Of a stretch of 64,000 nucleotides of DNA, positions 18,101-30,100 are shown one piece after another. A program made the translations under genes and the position numbers. Within the stretch, counting starts at the first letter, position 1. Each line of letters starts with the position of its first letter. The stretch comes from Haliclystus octoradiatus (lineage: Eukaryota > Cnidaria > Staurozoa > Stauromedusae > Haliclystidae), in assembly GCA_916610825.1 (NCBI GenBank), contig OU744451.1, positions 1,674,001-1,738,000 of the forward strand, written 5' to 3'. The notes beneath the pieces were generated by a model. It did no database searches and was not told the origin of the DNA. It saw only the letters and a program-made list of their open reading frames with translations.

Positions 18101-21100
18101 AAATGCCTACCATCTATACTCCATGTGAAATTACTAATCTATACTCTTTATATGCTCTATACTCTGTACTACAACCTATACTCTATTCAACATTATCAAT
18201 ATATATCCCTTCAACGAAACAAACTATCAGGATTACGTCTACCATAACCATAATCACTGGTATATAATTTAATAATTTATAATTTTATAATTTCATATCT
18301 ATCAAGTATCATTGATATCACTACTTTATCCTAATAAACGTTACAAAAGTTAGCAATGTTTAAGTTCTTCACCAATGTAATAATCTCCATAATCAACATT
18401 ACATTAAGTAATTCAGCATTATAAAATATTCTTTACTGTCAAACAAATTTATTTAATTACAAAAACTAACTAAAAAATCATTGATAATTTGATCATTGAT
18501 CATTGGTAATTTGATTTCAAATAACAATAAATTAGTAACAACAGAACACAATTTGAATATTTAATCTCTGTCTCAGCCAGAACATCTCTGTTTCAAACAG
18601 TCATCTCTTAGAACATTTGTTGAATACCTTTATTTAACAGATCATATGATGATATCATTGCAAAAAAGTAAGAAAGGAGGCAACAACAAGAAACACCATA
18701 CCCACCCTTACAATAGAGACCATAGATCACCATCAAAATCTCAACATCCACCTCGAGGAAAATCACTGAAAAGTTTTTTATATTACCTAGATGAACCACA
18801 TCATAACTATATGAAACACCTCCGCAACGACATCCATAAAACCCTATACAACACCCACAAACTTCTCCAACAGTCCGGCTCCATTTACCATGACCAAAAC
18901 ACTGCTCAAATTAAGACATTTCTCAATCAAATAACTCCCCCTCGAGTAGTTAACCTTAGTAATATCCCACTACCAAAAGAAACTCTAGAATTTTTAGAAC
19001 TGGGACCCAGTTTCTGTCCACACCCACCCAAACATGTCTTCCAGTATTCCTTGGAAAATGCATTCCAACAAATTAAAACGAAACTCAATAACCATCACAA
19101 GAAAGGCTCTTTTGGTACCACAACCCCACATGAACTCCAGTACCTAATAAAAAAACTCAGAACCCCGATTAACCTAGCGTACGAAGATATGGAGGAACGC
19201 TGCCAACAATCTAAGAGTATGTCACTACATACTCAAAAATTCTTAGATAGCCTCCACACACAAATCCTCTCCATACCTCATAGAACCCACATAGAAAAAC
19301 CTACATGTGACCAACAACATAAATCCATTGATCTAATCCATGAGCTACAACAAAAGTACCAACTCATAATCAAACCCGCAGATAAAGGAGGAGCAATAAC
19401 AATCCTCACAAAATCCCAATACATCGAAAAAGTACAAAAACACCTCCAGAACACCCAGACATACCAAAAACTATCCACCCAAGACCCAGAACAACGCTTC
19501 CGAAATGACCTAAATAATTTTTATGATAACCTAAAAAAACGCAAGATAATTGATGATAAAACCTATGACCTCCTTACTGATTACCCGACTTCTATACCTC
19601 CCCAATTCTATATACTACCAAAGATCCATAAGTTGGGCGCACCAGGCAGACCAATTATATCTGCCTGTACAGCACTAACTAACCCCCTGTCAGCTCTTAT
19701 AGACCACTATCTTAATCCCTTACGTAAATTGATCCCATCCCATATTGATAATACACCTCACCTCCTTGAAAAGCTAAAAGCTATAAAATTACCGGAAAGT
19801 TGTCTGCTTGTTACAATGGATGTCTCTAGCCTATATACTTGTATCCCACACAAAGAGGGCGTTGCAGCAATAAATACATTTCTACACAATAACCCAACAT
19901 CCTACCACGGCCCCCCAATCCCCACCTTACTAGCCATGATCAAACGAGTCCTAACAACCAACTACTTCCAATTCAATGAGGATTTTTATCTACAACTACA
20001 AGGCACAGCCATGGGAACAAGAATGGCACCAGCATATGCCGACATCTTTATGCATGTCTTCGAACAACAATTCCTAGAAACGCAGACCCTACTACCTATA
20101 ATATACTACCGATACCTTGACGACATCCTAATGATATGGCCACACAGCCCCTCCACCCTCACAGACTTCCATAATAACATTAACACCACCTGCCCACAAA
20201 TAAAACTCACTATGGAATCATCCAAAACAGATATTGCATTCTTAGATCTGAAAATCTATATTGATAAAGGAACGCTATCCACAGACCTATACCGTAAACC
20301 AACAGATACCAACAATACCCTACACTTCAAATCCTTTCACTCTCAAGCCACTAAAATAGGCATCGTCAAATCTCAAACAGCACGCTACTACCAAAATATA
20401 TCTGACCCTAAAATCCTACACATCAGACTTTATCTACTCTACCTTTCATTCATAGAGAGAGACTATCCATCCCTCGCCCTCCTCAAAGCTATGAAACTGA
20501 CACTTTCAAAACAGAAAAGTGAACAACCCTCACCAACAACATCCAAACAAATCCTACCAATAGTACTCCCATATCATCCTGACTTTGAACGACTCCTAAA
20601 ACCTATCTTTAAGAACTACTTAACACCGTTCCTAGAACAACAAATACAATTCTGTCGCCTTCAACCCACACTCACTTATAAACGGCATTTAAACATAAAA
20701 AACCACCTGATCCATACCAGGGACCAACTCCACTGTGAGCACTTCCGAAATCAACTTCAAAACAATGAATCAAATCTAGACACCCCCCCCCCCACATTGA
20801 TAACCTAGGCCATCCCTATCACCCTGAAATTAATGACTGAAGGAACGTCAAATATATCTCAATTACAATGCAACTCTTACTTATCAAACACTAACCCATA
20901 GATTCAGTAAATAGATCCACTATTCTACTCCCTCCATGGTACAAGTACCCACGTTATTTGACCTCGAACATAGGATAAATAAATAGACTCCTCAACTTCA
21001 GACCAATGCATCGAAAGTCGGCCAAAAACAGAATACTATCATGAGAAATAGAGAATGGCCATGGCAACATAACCAAGGAAATAACCAATGGATAAAAAAC

Positions 21101-24100
21101 TATGAGACATGAACTATATGAATAAATATATAAAATAGACATACCCACCTAATTATCTATCAATGTTAAAAATTTAAAAATACTGATAACAATCACATGT
21201 ATGTCACATCAGCCTACATTTAGTAGCTCCATACAATTTAATGTATTTGACTAATTGACTCCTATTTTCAAAAACCAGAGTCGTATATCTATATATTCAT
21301 AGCACTACAATTAAACAAGTTGATAACTGAAATATCAAGTTAAACAACGGATCACAACAAACAATAGTTATGAGTTCTTATATACAACAACATTAATTTG
21401 ATTATCTCTATATAACTTACAATATCAACAAAAAATAGCATGTATTGGTCTTAATTTCAAGATGATTAAAAAATATCAATAAATACCCTTCAGGCTACAT
21501 TTATTATCTTCAATTCGTATTTATTACAATAATAATTTGGAATTAAAATACTAGGCCTATTGAACCAGTTCATCGAATCCAAGAAACACAACAGAGCCTC
21601 ATCAAACACCCCCTATCAGACACTTTTCGGCTAGAACACATTTGAACCATAAACCAGCACACCAGATCCATGAGATACAGTAAAAGCTCATAAAACATTC
21701 TTATCTAATACCCCCCACTTTATACAATACACACAAGTAAAACAAACCCATGAAACACAAAATAATCCCATTAAACACCCCCTATCTGACCCCTCCCCAC
21801 TTAAAATACTTTTGAACCGTCAGTCAGCATAGCAGATCCATGAGACACAGTATAAGCCCACCAAACGCTTCTACCTGATACCTCCCATTTTATAACTATA
21901 GGCTATACCATCTCCACAAGTCCAAAAAATACAACAGAACCCCATCTGACATCTCCATATTTTAATAAGAAAACAGGCTCCAACAAACCAGCTAGACGAG
22001 AATTACAGCACATAATACCTCCTCCTAATCATATAATGCTATATGATTCTACCAACAGCAACAGCCCTAGGACCGTCAGGTGACCGAAGCCGAAGGAAAG
22101 ACAGTTAGAAAGACCAAGCCAAAGATACGATAAAACAATGATTTAAAAAACTTACCAGTGGACATTCCACTTTCCAATGTCCCCCAACAAACAATTCGTA
22201 GATGAATCCCGAACCATATACCCATGAACTAATAACAAAGTAATCCCAATTCCCAAGTAATTTAAGTTTAATAATACTCCATAAATACAATTCAGCTCTA
22301 CCATTTTGGATCCTATATTTAGGAATGTTCTGAATCCAATAAACCCGATCGGATCTAGCTAACGAACCTCTTTCTCGGAGCAGAGCCTCCTCCTGAGCCA
22401 AAGGATTTATAATCCTCCACCCAATAAATAACCATGACTACAACCAATGAACGAAGGGCAAATAAAATCGATAAGTACCTCGTGCTTGGCCTTAAAATTT
22501 CTCTTCCCGATTTATCATCACTAGAGTTAGTCAAAAGACACAAATCAAAAATTATTATCAAAATATCAATCCAAGGTACACTTATTAATCTACACCTATT
22601 ACAAAATAAACTGTAGGACTATGATAATTTATCAACAAGGCAATTGATATCATAAGACGGATGCAGGGCATGCTCCAATAACTAGGTTTTCAGAAGACGC
22701 ACCATCACGCCACCACGTGCTTCATCATGGACCACTTGATGAAATCATTGAACATTTGCCAATTGATATGAAACACAGTTCAGCATATTTTGTCCTCAAT
22801 GAATTATCAATATATATAGGCACTGTTACATCTAACTATTGGATATTTTTATTGCAAGTATACTATGTTTTCGTTACCTTTTATTTTATTATTGATTTTA
22901 TTTTAACCCTTGATCGAATTTCGAACACTGAAACGAACATCTCGCCAAAAAATTCAAACTTTTTTATATGAAAAAGACGCTCCAAAACACATCTCCGAGT
23001 AGGGATACCTACAGTGAGTTTTTCGGCATTTATATGATAGAAAATTCTTGCAAACAGTTTGAGAAAACTTAACATTTTTTGAACTGATTGATGAACACTT
23101 TCAAATATTTTCAAAACTCTGAATTGAAGAGGAAATACCATTCCTTTTCCAATCAAGGCTTGCTTTTTCGATACTGACTCGGATCCCCGTGTCTCCGGAC
23201 ATACCCTCTCGGTGCGTCGCTCTGATGAGTTTGCTTTAGCCAACGGGTTTTAACCTGGGCTCTCGACAAACGAAACGCGTCAGCCTGATTTTATGCGCGC
23301 CGAACTCCAAACTGCCTTGCTCAGTATCAAGCGCGAAAATGTAGAATCAGTGGGGGACACACAAGATGGTGTCCACCCTAAAACTATGAACTATACAAGA
23401 AACACCAAAACAACTCCTATAGCCCCAGTCATGTCATGGGATGGGCGGATATCACTTCTAACCAACTGGTCCTATCTCACATCACTCTAAATCAGACATA
23501 ACAAATGTAAAACAATTAAATCGTCCATTGACTCAATGGGAACCTGATAACGAGATATGAACACCTAAAACAGAGACCACCTGTCTACAACGACTAATAT
23601 GGTTCTCCAAAGGCAAGATATAATAAATTAACACATCATTACAAAATCACGAACAGAATATTAACGTTCAGGACAGTGAAAGGCAAATGAAGCTAACTCC
23701 CAGAGGATCACAACAGACATCATACCAAGGTAATAATAGTAATAATTAATAATTAAAATAAATATACACAGGATGTATTAACAATATAAATATGTAACAG
23801 CACACAGAACAGCAGCGGATCAGCATAACCCAACCAATAAAATCTACACCAAAGGCCGTATCTGGATCCAGACAAATTGAGAACATCAACTGACTTCTCT
23901 AAAACCAAGTAAAGACCCTAAAACATAAATTAGAATTAATAAATCGGAAAAATAATACTAAAAATTTAACAGGAAAATCAGTAGGCAAACAAAAATACTA
24001 ACATAAAAACGAGACAGGATCAATGGAGCAGTGATATCCAATACCCCTAATGACATGAAGGTATAATCCTGAATGATAACAATTACTGGATAGAATCAAA

Positions 24101-27100
24101 CATGATATAATGATCACCTCAATATAGTGATCACCTCTCTTAATGACCACTAATCCAATGCCAAAGAATAGTGTCTTATATAATAGTTTCACTGTAGCTA
24201 TATAACATTAATTTTGTACAATCAGTGATATACAACAATCAGATAGAGAAACAGTCCGTTATAATTACTAGGACAGTAACACTATTCGAGACATGCAGCC
24301 TCCCTCCCAACCATCACACACCCATAAAGAATCAAGGGTTAGTACCCTTTCCCATGAGGGACGTTGAAGGTTAAAACTGTAGTAATGTCAATGGAACGAA
24401 CATTCCATTGATAGTTACTATTTAGGAAACAAACAAACAGAATACTATCATGAGAAATAGAGAATGGCCATGGCAACATAACCAAGGAAATAACCAATGG
24501 ATAAAAAACTATGAGACATGAACTATATGAATAAATATATAAAATAGACATACCCACCTAATTATCTATCAATGTTAAAAATTTAAAAATACTGATAACA
24601 ATCACATGTATGTCACATCAGCCTACATTTAGTAGCTCCATACAATTTAATGTATTTGACTAATTGACTCCTATTTTCAAAAACCAGAGTCGTATATCTA
24701 TATATTCATAGCACTACAATTAAACAAGTTGATAACTGAAATATCAAGTTAAACAACGGATCACAACAAACAATAGTTATGAGTTCTTATATACAACAAC
24801 ATTAATTTGATTATCTCTATATAACTTACAATATCAACAAAAAATAGCATGTATTGGTCTTAATTTCAAGATGATTAAAAAATATCAATAAATACCCTTC
24901 AGGCTACATTTATTATCTTCAATTCGTATTTATTACAATAATAATTTGGAATTAAAATACTAGGCCTATTGAACCAGTTCATCGAATCCAAGAAACACAA
25001 CAGAGCCTCATCAAACACCCCCTATCAGACACTTTTCGGCTAGAACACATTTGAACCATAAACCAGCACACCAGATCCATGAGATACAGTAAAAGCTCAT
25101 AAAACATTCTTATCTAATACCCCCCACTTTATACAATACACACAAGTAAAACAAACCCATGAAACACAAAATAATCCCATTAAACACCCCCTATCTGACC
25201 CCTCCCCACTTAAAATACTTTTGAACCGTCAGTCAGCATAGCAGATCCATGAGACACAGTATAAGCCCACCAAACGCTTCTACCTGATACCTCCCATTTT
25301 ATAACTATAGGCTATACCATCTCCACAAGTCCAAAAAATACAACAGAACCCCATCTGACATCTCCATATTTTAATAAGAAAACAGGCTCCAACAAACCAG
25401 CTAGACGAGAATTACAGCACATAATACCTCCTCCTAATCATATAATGCTATATGATTCTACCAACAGCAACAGCCCTAGGACCGTCAGGTGACCGAAGCC
25501 GAAGGAAAGACAGTTAGAAAGACCAAGCCAAAGATACGATAAAACAATGATTTAAAAAACTTACCAGTGGACATTCCACTTTCCAATGTCCCCCAACAAA
25601 CAATTCGTAGATGAATCCCGAACCATATACCCATGAACTAATAACAAAGTAATCCCAATTCCCAAGTAATTTAAGTTTAATAATACTCCATAAATACAAT
25701 TCAGCTCTACCATTTTGGATCCTATATTTAGGAATGTTCTGAATCCAATAAACCCGATCGGATCTAGCTAACGAACCTCTTTCTCGGAGCAGAGCCTCCT
25801 CCTGAGCCAAAGGATTTATAATCCTCCACCCAATAAATAACCATGACTACAACCAATGAACGAAGGGCAAATAAAATCGATAAGTACCTCGTGCTTGGCC
25901 TTAAAATTTCTCTTCCCGATTTATCATCACTAGAGTTAGTCAAAAGACACAAATCAAAAATTATTATCAAAATATCAATCCAAGGTACACTTATTAATCT
26001 ACACCTATTACAAAATAAACTGTAGGACTATGATAATTTATCAACAAGGCAATTGATATCATAAGACGGATGCAGGGCATGCTCCAATAACTAGGTTTTC
26101 AGAAGACGCACCATCACGCCACCACGTGCTTCATCATGGACCACTTGATGAAATCATTGAACATTTGCCAATTGATATGAAACACAGTTCAGCATATTTT
26201 GTCCTCAATGAATTATCAATATATATAGGCACTGTTACATCTAACTATTGGATATTTTTATTGCAAGTATACTATGTTTTCGTTACCTTTTATTTTATTA
26301 TTGATTTTATTTTAACCCTTGATCGAATTTCGAACACTGAAACGAACATCTCGCCAAAAAATTCAAACTTTTTTATATGAAAAAGACGCTCCAAAACACA
26401 TCTCCGAGTAGGGATACCTACAGTGAGTTTTTCGGCATTTATATGATAGAAAATTCTTGCAAACAATTTGAGAAAACTTAACATTTTTTGAACTGATTGA
26501 TGAACACTTTCAAATATTTTCAAAACTCTGAATTGAAGAGGAAATACCATTCCTTTTCCAATCAAGGCTTGCTTTTTCGATACTGACTCGGATCCCCGTG
26601 TCTCCGGACATACCCTCTCGGTGCGTCGCTCTGATGAGTTTGCTTTAGCCAACGGGTTTTAACCTGGGCTCTCGACAAACGAAACGCGTCAGCCTGATTT
26701 TATGCGCGCCGAACTCCAAACTGCCTTGCTCAGTATCAAGCGCGAAAATGTAGAATCAGTGGGGGACACACAAGATGGTGTCCACCCTAAAACTATGAAC
26801 TATACAAGAAACACCAAAACAACTCCTATAGCCCCAGTCATGTCATGGGATGGGCGGATATCACTTCTAACCAACTGGTCCTATCTCACATCACTCTAAA
26901 TCAGACATAACAAATGTAAAACAATTAAATCGTCCATTGACTCAATGGGAACCTGATAACGAGATATGAACACCTAAAACAGAGACCACCTGTCTACAAC
27001 GACTAATATGGTTCTCCAAAGGCAAGATATAATAAATTAACACATCATTACAAAATCACGAACAGAATATTAACGTTCAGGACAGTGAAAGGCAAATGAA

Positions 27101-30100
27101 GCTAACTCCCAGAGGATCACAACAGACATCATACCAAGGTAATAATAGTAATAATTAATAATTAAAATAAATATACACAGGATGTATTAACAATATAAAT
27201 ATGTAACAGCACACAGAACAGCAGCGGATCAGCATAACCCAACCAATAAAATCTACACCAAAGGCCGTATCTGGATCCAGACAAATTGAGAACATCAACT
27301 GACTTCTCTAAAACCAAGTAAAGACCCTAAAACATAAATTAGAATTAATAAATCGGAAAAATAATACTAAAAATTTAACAGGAAAATCAGTAGGCAAACA
27401 AAAATACTAACATAAAAACGAGACAGGATCAATGGAGCAGTGATATCCAATACCCCTAATGACATGAAGGTATAATCCTGAATGATAACAATTACTGGAT
27501 AGAATCAAACATGATATAATGATCACCTCAATATAGTGATCACCTCTCTTAATGACCACTAATCCAATGCCAAAGAATAGTGTCTTATATAATAGTTTCA
27601 CTGTAGCTATATAACATTAATTTTGTACAATCAGTGATATACAACAATCAGATAGAGAAACAGTCCGTTATAATTACTAGGACAGTAACACTATTCGAGA
27701 CATGCAGCCTCCCTCCCAACCATCACACACCCATAAAGAATCAAGGGTTAGTACCCTTTCCCATGAGGGACGTTGAAGGTTAAAACTGTAGTAATGTCAA
27801 TGGAACGAACATTCCATTGATAGTTACTATTTAGGAAACAAACAGCTAAGTAACTTCTGCACTGTATTACCGCATCCTATAAACTACAGATTGTGACGAC
27901 ATGATGCTAACATGTTCCACTTTCTAGCCGAAGGAATGGAAACTAGACTGGTAAAATCACTTTGTGGCGTATGTATAATCAGGAACGAGACTTCACATTG
28001 CAAAACCCTAATTTTGTTAATCAGATAACTTTGATAGAGAGGATAATAATTTATGCAATGAAGATATACCCCAAAACCGACAAATGATAAAGAATCTGCA
28101 TTACTGTAGTTCTAGTATACGGCTGTAAACTTGAATAAGAACGTCCGATCCCTCTATCATGTAATGTACTGAAGAATTCTCAATGGTACTTTGTTAGACT
28201 ATAGTATTGAGTATAATATATCTATCTATACAGTCGTATAAACTATACGATTACATGGTTTAAGTTTTACTATACAAACATCAATTTTAAACTTTAACGT
28301 TGAAATGATAATAATGAAAAATGTCTATTTAATAATTTAGTAATACCGGTACTTGAATAAATCCGAAAAGGTATAATTAAAACTTTGCAGACCAACTATC
28401 TTGAGGAAAAGTCGTCTGTGCATGCCCATGCAAATCAAGTCAGTTTATATTCACATTTAGATCATGAAAAGGATATCCTGTAGAAATATTTACTCAAGAA
28501 CAACTTGCAGATCATAGAGTTAAAAATAGTTAAAACTTATATAGCGTAAGATCAAGCTATTTTGAAGGGCACTTGTCTACTAATTAAGATTTGAGAAGTA
28601 CTGCGGTCACACAGAATACGTAACTAATATGTGTCACTAGACTAGTCACAAAGGAACACTCGCACTGCCTGACATTTGTGTTAATCCGCAATCTATATCA
28701 GATTCATCGCGCTTAATGACGCTACGAGAAATTATTTCGACTGAGCGTTTCAATAGATTTTATTCTGCTCCTGAAATCACAAATTGTATCTTTTTTACGT
28801 AATTCACGAGTATATATGTTTGTTCATGGCTCAGCCTTGTCAGAATTTTTTTTTGTGTGACTTCTCGGAGCTAGGTCACCTCAAAGATAACGTCGCGTGA
28901 TCAGCCCACTCTTGAGTCTGTTAGACAAACCGCACGACTTGTGACTTTGTCGTCATAAAGCTAGATCCAATCCCTTTTTTTTCTCAGCGACATTTGGGTC
29001 AAAACACCACTTTGAAGGCACTTTTCACCAAGAAATAATTTCCAGATCGAAAAAAAAATTACGCCATTGTTTTTTTCACGTCGGGTTCTACTACATATGT
29101 AAAGATAGTCTGGGGGTTTATTCCCACTTTAAGATCATTGTTGTTGCTGATGAGTATGACGTGATTGACAAAGAGTTGTGATTCTATGACAATTGATTTT
29201 TTATGACAGTGTGTGAATTGAAGTGTGAATAATTTACCAAATTTATATAGGTGCTATTTTCAATGGGCTGAGAATCACACATTGGTTCACAGACCCTATG
29301 GTTTCAGGAGAAACCTCGGGGCTGGTACGCAGGCTATAACATATCTGAAGATAGATAAATCTGTCTTTATTCTTATAATATTATCATTATTAATATTATT
29401 TCACACAGAGTATAATTGCAAAATACGAAATATGGTCTATATATATATATGTCTCTTCTATCGCTGTCGTTGATGTCAAAATTGTGATTATGAATTTATT
29501 GTGAACGTATGATTAATTGCAGTTGCTGTACTACCAATATGTTTTAATAATAATTAAATGGTTGATTGATTATGATGTTGTGTATTTCAGGGTTTCAATT
29601 GCCATCGTTATTATCTTGATTGTACTTTGGCTTGTACTTGATACAGCTAGTCAACCAATCAGATTGATCTCGTTAGCAGGTCTTGCTGTTTATGTCCTGA
29701 TGGCTTATACATTCTCAAATAACAGACGTCAGGTATGTTGCATCTTGACCTGCTTTTCTGACAGATCTTTTTATCATATAGACTGTATGCGCATATGCGC
29801 TGAGTATTACATACTAAGTGTTTACACATAATACTGAATTCATTAAAATTGACAAGGGGGAATTGACAAATTGACAAATTAATTGACAAATTAATTGACA
29901 AATTTGGTAATTGACAAATGGATTGACAAAGGGGCAAAATTGACCGGCGACCGCTGCGAGCACGAGTTGAATTTATGCTTAGCGTAATTCAACCGTCTCG
30001 CTTTGAAACAATTGTTATACGCAGGCCTAACTTGTAATAAAATTCATGTCAACAATGAACATTGTGTTATAACAATAAGCGTGCACGTGATCCTAAGTGC

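Larger units (their letters stand above)
14162..27843 (+). mobile_element. Penelope-like retroelement in head-to-tail array with three pseudo-LTRs
   Basis: Order on the + strand: repeat A (14172-16044), unique internal part with two long ORFs (16045-21025), segment D1 (21026-22563), repeat B (22564-24434), segment D2 (24435-25972), repeat C (25973-27843). A, B and C are collinear, and D1+B recurs as D2+C with a period of 3,409 bp; A to B is 8,392 bp. I noticed one substitution among the three repeats (A at 14665, G at 23057, A at 26466), so the copies are very young. Repeats end in AAAC iterations (GGAAACAAAC). This matches the tandem, pseudo-LTR layout known for Penelope-like elements. It lies in sense orientation in SLC28 intron 2. 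About 10 nt of unexplained sequence (14162-14171) separate it from the left flank. Confidence 0.88.
12771..29131. mobile_element. Long-TIR DNA transposon (non-autonomous) carrying a nested retroelement
   Basis: The ends are inverted repeats starting TAAAGTGGGAATAAACCCCC. They are nearly identical for about 200 bp and recognisably related for about 300 bp (12771-~13080 and ~28825-29131). ATCAT flanks both sides (12766-12770; 29134-29138, offset by 2 nt), and removing the insert restores the interrupted MITE. Without the retroelement and one flank copy it would be about 1.8 kb, with no transposase seen. Superfamily not assigned. Confidence 0.85.

Noticed and set aside
14172-27843. True LTR retrotransposon with 1.87-kb LTRs
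   Set aside because: Repeats lack TG..CA ends, primer-binding site and polypurine tract, there is no gag/protease/integrase, and the RT is Penelope-type.
12771-29131. TTAA-flanked (piggyBac) reading of the long-TIR transposon ends
   Set aside because: TTAA can be read at both ends, but the intact MITE target has no TTAA at the insertion point. An ATCAT duplication restores it better.
29145-29200. Second hammerhead candidate at CTGATGAG in the MITE (also 35755)
   Set aside because: The core word is present, but no GAAA with a matching stem II or a cleavage triplet follows in the right place.
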